64,000 bases of DNA, from contig JAGFBZ010002129.1 of NCBI GenBank assembly GCA_018398805.1, positions 1-64,000 on the forward strand, given 5' to 3'. The notes below the pieces were generated by a model. The model was not told the origin of the DNA. It saw only the letters and a program-made list of their open reading frames with translations, and searched no databases. Position 1 is the first letter of the stretch; each line of letters starts with the position of its first letter. The DNA is from Hirundichthys speculiger (Eukaryota > Chordata > Actinopteri > Beloniformes > Exocoetidae). Below are positions 11,413 to 24,650 of this stretch, piece after piece. The translations under genes were made by a program, and so were the position numbers.

Positions 11413-14400
11413 TTAGTTTTCATTTTTGACCAAGAACTTGATGCCGTGGTTTTGCAGACGGTCGATCAGACTGGTTTTAGAGAATGCAGCTCCCGGTGTG
11501 TAAACCCCTCCCCTGTCAGCAACGACAGAGAAAGACAAAAGAAAAGAAAAAAGCAGAGAGACGGGATATTTCAGTAAAGGAGCTACACAGATACACAGAT
11601 TCTCCCCACGTACAACAGAGGGAGCAGGAAGTGAAGGAATCAGACAGAACTGACCTCTTGGGCAGAGAGTGGGGTTCATTCAGCAGAGTTACAGCTGCTT
11701 GCACCATCGCAGACACCGTCGCTACGTAGCCAGGCTCTGTCAGCAGAGACACAAACAGTATTTACATGTTAATGTTTTCATGTGCACGGCTCCAACTACA
11801 CGGGCAGTTCACAGAGCCGTTTACTGAGTGACAGAACTACAAAGACACTGATCACTGATTTACAACACATCTACTTACTGAGTACAGTTTGTATTTCCAG
11901 CTAACTCAGATTCATTTCAGCTTTTATAACCGTTTCACCATTTATAAAAAATAAATAAATAAATAAAAAAGGCACTACATCATATCCTTACCTGCTCCAA
12001 GGACTTGAGTGCAGATCTTGGCGTTTGGTCGTCCCTGTGAGGGATCGGACCCCTCTGAGTAGCCCTCCCCCATGAACGTCATACTGAAACAAGTGTCTTC
12101 TATCTGAGAAACGACAGGAAACGAGGGAGGGAACGAATCAAGATCCCACTGAACATCATTCTCTATCAAAACAGACTGAGCTGAAATCAGAAGCATCAAC
12201 AAAAGAACAAAACATAAATCACTAATGAGTAATTAGTTGTAACCAATATAGAAGAAATACGTTTTTGACTGTCAAACTGGATGTTCAATTGGAGCCAATT
12301 TTGTTAAACATAATTTATTTGCATCTACAACTTTAAGAAAAATTTAGTCTCTGTCCCTCGGTGTAATCACAGACGTCTCTCAGGGATCCCCCACAAACGA
12401 AAGAACAGTTTTTCCTTTGGGACCAAAAAGAAACTCAACAGTTTTAAATTTGTCATCACAAAACTTAAAACCCACGCTTTGTCTGCTTTGTCCTCCCAGA
12501 CTTAAATGTTGGCATATTCTTTATAAAGTTATTCTTAATCTGCTCCCAATTTGTCAACAAACCATTTTACTTTTAAAAGTATGTGAAATTAGTGTCTTTG
12601 TTCCAAAGAATCTTTCCTTTTATCCATCTCCAATAGCTGCAATTAATTAGCGGAAAGGGCATTTAAACATCCTAATCCTTCAGCTTGGAACGAGGGTCCT
12701 GGTTTCATTAAGCACAAATAAAAATCAGGAACATCTGCTGCATCTGTCATAATATGAACATGTACATACGTGTACTAACTGTGTGAATTATTAGTAAGTG
12801 GGCATGAGATTTGACATCTCTGGAGTTTAATAAGTAAAATATATTGTCTTCTAACACAAATTAACATGTTTTGAATCTGTTGACACAAAGTGAATCTTCC
12901 CATCTGGTTAAATGGAGTTGTTTTATAGATGTGTAACTACTGTGAAAGAATAAATTACAGTTTTTTTCTCTGACTAATTGCTTGGTTGATGAGGATGTGA
13001 TCCCATCCTCATCAAGCCCAAAGAAAACCTTAACATCTTCATCTCTGCCACGTCCTGCCCTTTATCCCGTCTCTTGATCGGTGCTGCCGTCTCCAACCCA
13101 TAGAGAAGTCTTTTCTCTCTGCTCCACTTCTGTCACAGATTACTCCACATACCTTCTCTCCCTCTCTACTGTTTCAGAGTTAAGCCCAAATATTCAAACT
13201 GCTGCACTTTCTTCACCTCAGCTCCTTGCATCCTTATCGTTCCAGCTGCTTCCCTTTCATTAACACACGTCCCGTGTTGCTGTGACTGACCTTCAGGTCT
13301 TTACTCCTGAGCTCACATCTCCACTTCTGCAGGCTTTTCTCCATTCTCAACATTTCAAAGGAGCTTTACGTTACGTGAAACCAAAGCACTTTGTTTCCCG
13401 GCGAGTAATGTATAACAGCCATTTTACATGCCCACTAGTAATATTTTTCTTTTGATCTCAGGAAACCCGGTGCAGATGGATCAAACTTGTACGGTATTTG
13501 TTTCACCTGCTTCACGGTTGGACCAGCCTTGGTGAAGTAACCGAAGGAGAAGAATGATGGAAACTTTGGGGAGGAAAAACAAACATCAGTTATAGGTTCT
13601 GTTCATATTAAATATAGTTGTTACAGAAGTAGAAACATAATTTGAAAGACTATTAGCATTTTAATATATAAATACAAGGACCTTCGCCTTTCTTTGAAAC
13701 ACTGTCAGAAAAAGCTTGTGTGTCGTGTGGAAACAGCTGTTAACTGGAGGATTACCAGTAGCTACCTTAATGAGGAGTTTCCTGCCCAGGCTGAACTTGA
13801 CCAATAACCAGAAGAGCAGACCACCAAAGAGAAGCTTGGCGATTGAGGAGAGCCCACCGACTCCAACGTAGGCGCTGTACTGAATCTGCAGGAGAAGAAG
13901 AGGGGAGAAGGGTAATTAAGAACGGGAGCATAAAGGAGGTAAAGAGGGAAATAAATGATGACAAGGAGGGGAAAACGATGGGGGAATCAGATAACAGGTG
14001 GAGGTGGGGGAGTAATGGAAGATGAAGGGAAAGGAGGTGCATGAAGGGAGATACTGAAGGGACAGAACAGAGGATAAAAGATGAAAGTCAAGAAGAAAAG
14101 AGAATGAAAGAAAGGTGATGAAGGCAAAAAGTATTAAAAGAAATTGCAGAATCAGATTGAAGTAACAGGGAAGGGACAGAGATGGAGGAAGCAGGGCCAG
14201 AAGAGGATGAGATGTCAAAGTAAGTAATGAGCAGCGGGGAAGAAAGTGATGAATCACAACAGATGACTCATCATATTTCCACACTGCTAGGCGAAGGTGG
14301 TCTAAACAACCTAATGAGAAAGTGTCATTAATGCCAGTGTCTCTGATCAAAACAGTCACAGCTGCTGAAACGGCCGACCCAGTTACGGCAGGAGAAAACT

Positions 14401-17400
14401 GGTTTTTGCTTTCCTCGGCCAAGATGCACAATACAGGAGGAGGAGAATTAAATATTCAAACTGATCTGTGTCATTTTTAATGCATACAAAACAGTGCTGG
14501 ACGCAGATAGAACCAAGACATTAGTGGCTCTCAATGTTTTGTTTTGTTTTTTTGTCCTGAGGCACATTCAGACTGAGACATTAGTGAGCATTCACGGTTA
14601 TATACTATTACGGATAGTACATGGCAAATTATTGATTACACAGAAACGCTGGATAGCAGAGCCAGACAGCAGCTCAAGGCTCGGGTCGTCAGGAACCCAC
14701 CTAGATTAGAAAATTCACTGCTTCAATAATGAGGTGAACACAACCTTCACAAAGTGGTGGTTGGAAGTCTGTGGAACTCTGAGAAACATCTGTATTTTAG
14801 CCCAAAATTCAGATCTTTACTCATTTAACATGACACATGTGAAAGTATATGAACCCTTGTGTGGAACCAGAAATTTCTGTTTTTTCTTGCTCAGCTCACT
14901 CCTCTGCAGAAAACATCTTTATTTAGGTCCTTCCACACATTTGTTAAGAGGACTGTTGTACTTGTCTAGCAAGGTGAAGTTGAACAAGAAACTTCAAGCT
15001 ACACGATATCAAGATCAAAGCCAGCAGCTCACTGATAGCTGTGGAGATAAAGCAGCACAAAGGAACTGCTGTTCTTCAGCTCACCTGGTCCCCCTGTTCA
15101 TGTGGAGGTCAAGTCATTTTGATGACATCATCTACTCTAATTTGCTCTTGTTTAATCTCTTGCTTTGTCACTCTCATTTTCCATCATTAGTTTTTTGAGT
15201 GTCTCATTGTCCATTTCCACCCAAAGTACAGTTTGATACAATACAAAACACAACTGACCTATACGGAAGTCCCGCCCCCTTTGTTACTGTTGCTAAGATG
15301 TCTTAGACACATTTTCCACTCAAAAAGGATCACCTTTCTTTGAGGAGCATTCAAGTAGAACTTAAATATGGCAGATAAATATATGTATGGATGCATATTG
15401 CTATCATAACACTTTCCTGCTGCACATGAATGCAGTTGCAGTTTAATTAAAGACAACCCTCCACAACAGCTGATTTCTCTTCAGTTGACTCTGTTCTTAC
15501 AGCACATCTGGTGCTATCTGCTGGCGATGGACACGTGATTCAAGCTTGGCAAATTAGAGAAGGTTATATCTGACCCTGAGGAGCCTGACCTTGATGCTAA
15601 TCTGTGCAACTGTGTCATAGTTTCCAAATGGGTATGTTTTAGTTTGTCCTAGACTGCAACAACTGCATTTACAAACTGATACTGGGTCAACAGCAAACCC
15701 AAATTCTGTCATTTTGGAGGCTTGTATTTGCCAGATTAGCGTGGATTCCAGGCACAGCCATAGCAGAGGTTTTACATTTCAAAATAAAATTTAAAAAACC
15801 TATATAGACATGGCCTTAGAAATTAAGTCAAGATTAATGCATCGATGGAATGCCAGAATTTATTAATCCTAAACTGGGAATATGTCCAGTTTTCCCCACA
15901 AGAATGTGTCAAACAGATGAATTCAGAGCTCTGCACAGCTTCCTGGAGCTTTACATTGAGCTCATTTATGTATTTAACCTAAGGCAACAATGCAAGGAGT
16001 CCACTTTATTCTATTTGCATTAAAATGCTTAATTTTATCCAGTCAAGAAAAACTTATTTTTCTTCAGAATTCTGTAGTCTAGCAGCCTGAGGATAAAAAC
16101 TCCTTCAAAGTTGTGGTAAGCAGCGGATGCTTCTGAATTGGTTGCCAAACGACAGCAGGGTGGAGAGGCTGAAAGTTTATCTTTTTTTTTTTTTTGTCTC
16201 TGCAGTATCTTTTAATGTTTCTGTCTGCATCTCTGGGATCTGTGCAGACATCTCACTGAGATCACTGATGCTCCAAAGAATGGAAGCAGTACAACCGTTT
16301 TAATAACCCACTGGAGAGTCTGGTTGTCTTCAGCTGTGCTCTTCTTGTCTGAGTTGTGACGTTTACAGTTAAAATGCTCAATTTCTTCTCTGTGGAAGTT
16401 TATGCCAACTTTGCCGTAAGTCTAATCCTATGATTCTGAAGGAACACTTATTTTGGACAGTTCTAAGGTCTAAGAATGTCCTCAATTCCACCGATAGATG
16501 TGTGTGTATGTGTGTGTGTGTGTGTGTGTGTGCGGGGGAGTGTGTGATTTAGGAGTGAGGTGTTAGAATAGATGGGCAGTATAGATAGAGTTCAAACCCT
16601 GTTTGCTAGATAATCTATGTGATGCCACTATTTCTAAATTATCCGAGGCATCTTCATCAACTTTCTGCTGTGTCAAAAGCTTTTCATATCAGCAAACACC
16701 TAAGGCAGCATAAACATATCCATAATAGCTGTACTTCAGTTCATCTCATTGTTAAGCCGTCCACCTACGTTTATTTTCACAGCTCTCCCGACTGTGGTTT
16801 TACCTTGACCAGCTGGAGCATGAAAAGATGGCATGATATGTCAAAGGTGAGCTCAGAACTTCGTATTGAACTGCTTTTGCAAATTTAGAAATACCATGCA
16901 GCAATTTCATATTAGCAGAGTATGCAATTATTCATGACAAGCTTTGCTACATGGCATTTCTGCCTGTGCAGTCCCTCTTTTTAAAGCTGCTTTCTTTAAA
17001 GTTATTGGCACTGACAGAAAATATTAGTGATGCAATCCTTCTGGAGATCTTTCACCAGGAAGCACATGCATTCATCACATATATTAGTGCACATAAGAGT
17101 GCTGCACCAAAAAAATAAAACTCCACAAAGTAACCCTAACCTCACACCGTCATTAAATTAAAAATGTGAGTTCTTATTTTGCAATGATCTTACTGGCGAC
17201 TGCTGTTCCTCCTCGTAAAGGAAACGTTGGGTTCTCCTCACTACTGAAGGGTCGGAGCCCATAAACGGGATGGCATACTGCTCTATCTCCTCACTGAAGA
17301 ACACAGAACCCCTGAAAACACAAACACACACAAATTACTTAAAAAGGAAAGCAAAGCTGTCTGTACTCGTCTAATCTACATCTGCTTGCAGCCTCAGCTC

Positions 17401-20077
17401 AGCAGCATTCAGCCTCATTTCATCCATTGATAGTCTCTTAAATCTGTCTCCATTCCTGCCAGGCTCCACATTCCAATAAAATCTCATTACACAGAGTATA
17501 AGTCACTCTTCCAGACGGTAATAGCCAGTGAATCACAGCTACCTTGCAGACACCAAGTATCTTTATGCCTTTACTTGATTTTCTGGTGTCACACTTTTAC
17601 TAGTTAGTTTGTCCATTGGGCCTTGAAACACACTCTTGAAATATGATATTTGTTCCAAATGTACACTCCATCAAAGTTCATAAGTTTACTTTTGCAATTA
17701 CTGCATGTGTTCAACAATAATACATTTTAAATTAATGCAACTGCATTTAGAAGAATATTCAGATTTGAAATGTAGGCCGCGTGCTGAAAAAAGTGTCAGA
17801 TCCCTCTGATAGGCATGCCTTTGCTCTTTCTTGGCTTTTTACTGCCAAGCCCTTTGACTCCATTATCAATGATACTATCACATTCAAAAGGTTTTATCCA
17901 GGCAGTAACAGCCTCACCTCTTTCTGACTTTGACCCCAACAACAGGCAGTGGCTTGTAGCCAAACTTCCTCCTGAGCTGACGGAGGGAGCCGCTGTCTGC
18001 CAGGCCGTGCACAGCTGACTGCCAAGTGCCATCATGGCCAGTGATTCCCTGCAAGAATTGAGAGCATTAATATGTCACTGTCTTGGAAACCAGCATCGTC
18101 CAAAAGAGCCTTCAAATACTCTTCAGTAAAAGGTTTAATCTGAAAAAAAAACAATTATTTCATCAGATGACTGAAGCCGTCTCACTTTCCCTGAAACTTG
18201 CACACCCTTGATATTGATCTCTGTAGTCTATACTATTACATCAGGGTTTGCTCTTTTTACATATTTACATTTTATAAACTCAAATATACACTGCCGGGAC
18301 AGAAAAAAATCCCACAAATAATTTCTTAGCTTTGATTCCCTGTGGCATGTTCTCAAGAAGCTTATGCAATCTCACAACATGACATCACAGCATGCTGTTG
18401 CATTAATCTTTCAGCAAAATCTTGCATTGACTGTACAATCTTCTCCATCACATCCCAAATATTCTGCTCTGGACTCTGTGGTGGTCGATCCGTCGGTCCA
18501 TGTGTAAAAATGATGTTAAATTGACCCCATAGATGAGATGCTGCAGGTGTTAACTCTACCTCTGGCCCGCCGCTGATCGTCAGGAAGCTCTCCACTGCTG
18601 TCAGAGTTCCTAAAAACAAACCAAAACACAGAGTTGCCCTTCAGGAAATGGATCATTTTTCTGATCATGAGTTTAATAACTGCACAAACCAAAGAACATT
18701 GTATGAAACACTTTGGGTGCAAAAATGTAGCACAGAAGCATGTGGTGAGGCCATCTTCTTTGCCGAATGAGGCATTTTGTTTCCCACCTTTGAACTTCAT
18801 CCGTGTGAAGAGAACCCCCAGGTCTGCCGGTATGGAGTCGAACCCACAGCTGCCGATCACATACACTCCTTTGTCCGACGCCTTGTTGTTGTACTCAAGC
18901 TGCATTCGCTCTAGGAACTGTAGAGGACAAATACGGCTTACGCTTCTCTTTTAAATCTACACATATACATAGATGTCAGTGCGAGATGTTAAACACACAA
19001 ACAAAATGATGATTCCTGGAATCAGAAAGTAAGTTTCTAGAAACTACATCCTACCTGAGGCTCCCCGCTGATGTCTATGTGGTGAGCTCCATTTTCTATG
19101 CAAGCTTTTACCACTGGTTCACCAAAAAACCTGTACTGGAAGTAAAAGAAATCTGGTAAAACACAAACCACGTGATTGTGGTTTCTTTTCCAATATTCCG
19201 CACAGAGCTATCTCAATTTGACAAAACATAGACAATAGTACTTACTGGACCCACACAGTTGAGAACCACCACTGCTTGCTGGCACATGATGGCCAGTGAT
19301 TCCTCAGTAAATACATCTGCAACAATGATGTCTGCCTTCAATTCAGGAACGGCTGAGAGGGAGAAAAAAATACACAAATAAACTCAAAAAAGATGGAAAA
19401 TAAATGGCTAACACCATACATTTATGGTAAAATTATAATACACTGTGCTCAATGACAATATTAGGAGATACAACAATGCTGAAAATGATAGCACAAAAAC
19501 ACCTCTTAATATGTATTTCTGATAAGATGTACCGCTTTGGAAGCTTGTTAATATGTGCTCAAATTATATGTGAATTAATCTGGTTCAAGCAAAAACAAGT
19601 CAAAGGGAATTTTTAAGATGCCTCACTTAAGGAAGTAGAACTTCAGGTTACATGTTACGCAATAACCTGCCCTGCCCAGTTCAAACTCTTAACAAGTAAG
19701 CAGGTGCAGAGCAGAATAAAATAACTTATATTTAGAAGTCAAGCTAAGAAGTGTTTATTTCTTTCTACGTGACCACAACATGAACTCCAGCTGTAAGCAC
19801 AGTGACTCCATGGACACTAAAGGGCAGTCTGACATCTGATAGTGTGGTGTCGGGTGGCGACGTTACACCCCGTCCACGTACACAGTCTCCCCGCGGCTCG
19901 TTTCAGCACTTCTTCCAGACGTGGTTTGCTTCTTCCGGCCACGGCCCACTTCAAAGCAGCTCCGCCGGAGCTCTCTGCGGCACACCGAGCAACCTCCTCA
20001 ACGACGAACTGTCCGGTGAACCCCGTGGCGCCGAAAACAACGATGTGGTACGGTCTGCTGGCTGTTGCGGTCGCCAT
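11413..20077 (-). CDS. sccpdh: saccharopine dehydrogenase-like oxidoreductase, complete (12 exons)
   Basis: Exons in order: 20077-19882, 19352-19246, 19135-19055, 18917-18788, 18609-18560, 18048-17918, 17311-17194, 13885-13766, 13563-13507, 12103-11992, 11736-11655, 11512-11413 (TAA). All introns are GT-AG, all phases join, and the total is 1284 nt (427 aa) against 429 in human. The N-terminal Rossmann motif GATGFTG (residues about 14-20) is intact. Further family landmarks are NCVGP, IDISGEPQ, GFDSIPADLG, IPFMGSD-VVRRTQR, a hydrophobic LLFGGLLFWLLV segment and FTPGAAFSK-like VYTPGAAFSK near the end. The start chosen is the ATG that matches the family; an in-frame ATG lies 9 codons upstream at 20104. 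SCCPDH is an NAD(P)-fold protein reported on lipid droplets and membranes; its reaction is not established. Confidence 0.96.
13005..13350 (-). mobile_element. RTE-like LINE fragment in sccpdh intron 9
   Basis: The minus-strand translation resembles part of the RTE reverse transcriptase after the catalytic core: an EVKKVQQFEYLG stretch preceded by a ...MEKSLQKW-like segment, with stops and frameshifts. The same family occurs at 20690, 22420 and 45055. It is non-functional and lies within an intron. Confidence 0.6.
13886..17193 (-). other. sccpdh: sccpdh intron 7
   Basis: The longest intron of sccpdh (3.3 kb). It holds a TG repeat at about 16499-16532, a T run near 16181-16195 and otherwise unrecognised sequence. 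Open frames at 13916-14431 and 14734-15198 have no recognisable homology and are not flanked by convincing splice sites. Confidence 0.6.
16499..16532. repeat. (TG)n microsatellite
   Basis: Dinucleotide TG repeat with one TATG interruption, inside sccpdh intron 7. Confidence 0.9.
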
Positions 20078-20400
20078 TGTTTGCGTTGTAACCTTAACGG
20101 TCAAGTCGGGCCACGTCAGGAGGAGTAACCGCCTAATTGACTATCTTCACCGACTATGTTGAATAACGCTTTACAGTTAATATACTGTAAGCTATCCTCT
20201 GGGGGTGTGACGCAGGAACAGAGAATCTGTGTTGAGCTTGTGAAGCCAATATTTGTCCGGGCTCTGCTCCGAAGCGCGGTTCAAAGTTCAAAATACCCGT
20301 GTCACGTGACTGTGTTTCCTGTGTTTCAGGGCATAGCTACCGCCGCCATCTTGGGAAGGTCTGGCAGCTCGTTTCTATAGAAACCTATACCTTCCAGTAC
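20078..20400 (-). promoter_or_regulatory. sccpdh: sccpdh promoter / 5' UTR region
   Basis: This region lies immediately 5' of the sccpdh start on the minus strand. It contains a perfect GTCACGTGAC palindrome at 20301-20310, identical to the CLEAR (TFEB/MITF) consensus, and a YY1-type sequence at 20342-20353 (CAAGATGGCGGC on the gene's strand), often found at or just after the start site of TATA-less promoters. The transcription start is inferred to be near 20340-20355 and is not shown directly. Confidence 0.55.
20301..20310. promoter_or_regulatory. CLEAR / E-box palindrome
   Basis: Exact GTCACGTGAC, the 10-bp palindrome bound by the MiT/TFE factors (TFEB, TFE3, MITF), 224 bases upstream of the sccpdh ATG. 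USF factors bind the same core. Confidence 0.5.
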
Positions 20401-20689
20401 TAGATTAGCCGAATTACCCAATTGCTATTCGGCCAAGATAGATGATTAGAACAAATAAGCATTGTCTGGTTTATAGATAAACACAATATTTCCGGAATTA
20501 TTCTCATGAAAACAACAATATGAAACTAGAAAAAAAAAACACCCTAGAACTGGAATATAAAAGGACTTTGCAAAGATCCTGTCTGGTATACTCTTTGTAC
20601 TTAATTGTACTGTAAATATAAAAGTAATGAATTATTATCAGTAATACTCTCCAGAATAATTAGTTTTATACAGCTATAGTATTGTATGA

Positions 20690-21345
20690 GGAAGTCTGGT
20701 GTAGCAGAGAAGTATGTTAGAGTGGTGCAGGACATGTATGTGAGCTGTAAGTTGTGAGGTGTGTAGTAGGTGTGACAGAAAAGTTCAAGGTAGAGGTGGG
20801 ACAGCATCAAGGATCAACTCTGAGCCCCTTCTTGTTTGCTATGATGATGGACAGGCTGACAGATGAGGTGAGACGGGAATCTCCATGGACTAGGATGTTT
20901 ACAAGATGACACCTGCAGGTAAAGGAACATCTATAGAGGTGGAGGTATGCCCTGGAAAGGAGAAGAGTGAAACTTAGCTCCAGCAAAATAATACATTTGT
21001 GAATGAGAGGGACCCAAGTGGAACGGTGAGGCTACAGGGAGCAGATACAGAACGTGGAGGATTTTAAGTACTTGGGGTCAACAGTCCAGATCAATGCAGA
21101 GTCTGAAAAAAAGGTGAAGAAGAGTTTGCAAGCAGGTTGAAACAAGTGAAGAAAAGTGTTAGATGTTTTAGAGAGAAAATCAGAGAGGCCAAACTGAGAT
21201 GCTTTGGACATGTACAGAGGAGGGACAGTGAATATATTGGTAGAAGGATGATGAGGTTGGAAACTATCAGGAAGGAGGCCTAGAAGAAGACCAAAAAGGA
21301 GATTTATGGATGCAGTGAAAGAGGACATGAAGTCAGTTTAAAAAC
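20690..21345 (+). mobile_element. RTE-like LINE fragment
   Basis: A broken reverse-transcriptase frame reads in pieces: LSPFLFAMMMDRLTDEVR-like (about 20818-20880), a shortened catalytic region, EDFKYLGSTVQ-like (about 21058-21090), then REAKLRCFGHVQRRDSEYIGRRMMRL (in two parts, about 21205-21265). Several internal deletions and stops make it inactive. It stops short of the LINE 3' end. Confidence 0.75.
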
Positions 21346-21799
21346 GAAGAGTTTTAAACTTAAGGAAGAGCCAAGACCAACATTAACAAAACATTCTTTA
21401 TTACATAAAAAAAGAACCACTTACCTCTCTGCAAATTAAAAGAAAAGGTAGAAAAAACCTAAGATGATCTGATAAAACCATACAAATTTCAAAAATTACA
21501 GAACAAGAAAGAATTAACGGAACAAAAGTCTGGGGCATACACAGAGTCTTAAGATGCATTTCCAGTTAGGGGTTCTGGCGTAAAACTAGGAGGATGGAAT
21601 ATTAACAGGGCGGACCTCCTCCTCAGTCCTTTCAGCTGTTGTATCTCCACTGATGGTGACAGAGCCTGTTGCACCTAAACTACCTTTCCAAACCAACTGG
21701 TGGTGGAAGTGCATCACTTTCACTGCTTGTTAACAGGTCATAAGAAAGAAGGAGTCGGCAAAGAAATAAAAGAGAAAAAAACAAACTCAAATGACAATC

Positions 21800-21895
<96 letters not shown>

Positions 21896-22419
21896 ATACT
21901 ATATAAGGGTCCACATGGGAGCTGGTTTGGAATACCCCAGCAATCAGGAAACAGAAACTAAGAACCACAAATACATTTAAAATTCACTCTCATCTCTTTG
22001 AAGATGTAACAGGATAGCTAGTATTACTTACATGATTTTTTTTTCTTTTTGTTAAAAAAAATGTATATGTTGTTCTTCATCTGACATCATATAATCTTTA
22101 TACTCAGACTCACTACAAACAGATGATTTGGATTATGATTTTACTCAAAAAAACAAAACATAGGATTAGAAGAAGGTATATTACTTTCATCACATGAAAT
22201 TCAGAGTAACTTACTTGCTTTAGATCTGCTTTCCCTTTACAGTCTGCATGCTGCCAAAGATCTCTTATGGGAGAAAAGAAGCATCTGTTTGTAGCTCTGC
22301 ATGAATTAAAAGTGGCCTTAACCTTAGTTAGGTTTTAACCTCTGCAAAGCACTCCCCCATCTACACACACATACTCACAAGGTGCTTTCATACCATCTGG
22401 AGCAGTGGAGGGTTCAGTT
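21346..22419. other. intergenic, low-complexity centre
   Basis: Sequence between two RTE fragments, with no gene seen. It includes the C-rich homopolymer tract described separately. Confidence 0.5.
21803..21896. repeat. long poly-C tract (C45 A3 C35 A11)
   Basis: As written, 45 C, then AAA, then 35 C, then 11 A. It is exceptionally long for a C homopolymer. The complementary strand could form G-quadruplexes. The exact length is probably unreliable, because homopolymers are poorly resolved in assemblies. Confidence 0.85.
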
Positions 22420-22640
22420 CGGTACAGATGAGGGACAGTGAATATATAGTCAGAAGGATGATGAGGTTGGGACTGCCAGGCAGGAGATTTAGGGATGTAG
22501 TAAAAGAGGATATGAAGTTAGTTGGTGTGAGAGAAGACGATGCAGAGCGTAGAGTTAGATGGAGGGAGGCGGATCATTCACAATGGCGACCCCTGAAGAG
22601 AACGGAAAAGAAGAGGAAAGAGAAGATTCGACAGAATTCT
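22420..22640 (+). mobile_element. RTE-like LINE 3' end fragment
   Basis: The frame reads MRDSEYIVRRMMRLGLPGRR, then RDVVKEDMKLVGVREDDAER and RVRWREADHSQW, the C-terminus of the same RTE-like family seen at 20690. It repeats the segment with which the 20690 copy ends, so it is a separate insertion. Confidence 0.75.
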
Positions 22641-24249
22641 TCTATGTAATAATAATAGTGTTCACACATTTATTCTAATCATACTTTTTTTTTTGATCCA
22701 GTGTTATATCACTTCAGCTATAAATTTTTCTAATTTAGTCCATTTCTATAAAAGAATATATAAACACCTATTGAGGCCGTCATGAACAATTTTGGTTTTG
22801 AAATGACAAGGATTGGAGAGATGGCAAGTATTCAACAATTCAATATTAGTCTGAAAAATTACAATCATATATCCATTGGCAGTCATCTAAAGCAAATGAC
22901 AAATGATATACTGCTATATTAATATCAAATAAGTTTAGCAATTAGTAATCAGTGTTTGAGAATAGGTCACTAGTCTCGGGCACATACTTAATTGGAGAAA
23001 AAATAACAAATTGCACATGGGCAGAAAATGACGTTAATGCCCACATTTAAAGAGAAACATTCACTTTGAGATTTCTTTACATGCATTCACAATCCTTTAC
23101 AATTTATATATAAATGATGTAGTCTCTGTAGTTCATTTTTCTGCGTTTGTCTTATAAATTCTTTGGTCCCGGAGAAACATAGTTTCATTTCTACTGTGTA
23201 CTTGTATGTAGCTGAAATGAAAATAAACATCACTTGGCTTGACTTCCCCTCCCACCTAAAACCTTTCCAGTATGACAGAGGGAAGAGGTTTTGATGGTCA
23301 GAGAGAGTCATGGCGCAGTTTTGTTGGTGACAGATTATTGATTTATTCAGGTTAGTGAGGTGCAGGTGGATAGTTATAGTTAGCTATAGTTAGGAGTGAT
23401 AGTGAATTACTAATGGAGAACTGTATCAGTGTCACTGAGATCAAGTGATAGGTCTAGAAAGAGAAAAGGTAGAAATGTGATAACTGTAGTTTAAGTTGGA
23501 AAGGGAAGTTATTGGAAAAAAGTTGTAGTTTACCCATATCCGTATGCTGCAGCAAAGAAATTATGTGTATAGAGGTAATTACTGTTCTCAGTAAATCAAT
23601 GAAATAAAACAGAAGCCTAAATAGCCCCCAAAAAGTAGGGCAGCTTATCTTTTGAAATTTTTTTTTTATGTGAAATGTTTAGATTTTTTTTTTTTTTATT
23701 ATTATTGATCTTCATTTCTCATGAATATCATTAAAACTCTAAACAGGCTTGACTCCACCAAAGATAAAACATTCTGCAAGAAAGCTCAAAGCTGCCCACA
23801 CACTGTATAAACCAAGTCCCCTGAAACCCACAGGACCAATAGTTATTTAACGCAGCTTTCTGCTACTTTATTCCCTTCATAAATGTCATACATGAAACCA
23901 GTGAACGTCATGAAAATGTAAAACACATTTATGCATCTGTTAAGACCTGGTTCGCAGGGCCACAGCATAAAATGGAGACTGAACACCGAGGTTAGAAAAT
24001 CACAAGTTTTATTACAGTTTAACACTGAGCTGCCCGCAAGAAACCAGTATACGTGCAAATGCAGCAGGACGCACCTCCCACCAGCCATACCAGCTTTATC
24101 CACAGCTGCACAGGTGCAACCTGACGCAGTCAGCATTGCACCCATTCACTGCTGTGGACCAGCCAGGAGGATGCAGAGTGACGTAACAGCATCAATGACT
24201 TTAATCACTGTAAAGCACCTCTTAGAGCTCAGGAAAAAAAGACGTATTT
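22641..24249. other. intergenic, nothing recognised
   Basis: AT-rich sequence with short homopolymer runs (for example T runs at about 23655-23697). No coding exon, RNA gene or clear repeat was seen. Confidence 0.5.
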
Positions 24250-24650
24250 TGACATACATTGAACAATATAAATGCAACACTTTTGTTTTTGCCCCTATTT
24301 TTCACAACTGAACTGAAAGATCAGAGTTTTTCTGTTGTATGCAAAAGGCCTATTTCTCTCAAATATTGTTCACAAATCTGTCTAAATTTGCATTAGTGAG
24401 CACTTCTACTGTGCCGAGATGATCCATCCACCTCACAGGTGTGGCATATCAAGAAGCTGATTACACAGCATGATAATTGCACAGGTGGGGCATCCTGAGC
24501 TGGTGGGGTTACACGTGGTCTGAAGTTGTGAGGCTAGTTGGATGTACTGCCAAATTCTCTGAAATGCCTTTGGAGACGGCTTATTGTAGAGAAATGGGCA
24601 TTCAATTCACGAGCAGGAGCTCTGGTGGACATTGGTGATGGTGAGATGAA
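24250..24650 (-). mobile_element. internally deleted Tc1-like transposon, inverted
   Basis: The left part (about 24255-24500) is the reverse complement of the 3' end of a common fish Tc1-like element. It then jumps to the reverse complement of the start of the transposase gene (about 24530-24640, the helix-turn-helix region). The central catalytic region is missing, so this is a non-autonomous relic. Confidence 0.75.

Noticed and set aside
14734..15198. Open frame of 154 codons on the plus strand inside sccpdh intron 7
   Set aside because: No family resemblance and no convincing splice sites; probably chance or an old repeat.
21700..21968. Poly-proline / poly-glycine proteins over the C tract
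   Set aside because: Translation of a homopolymer; no gene evidence.
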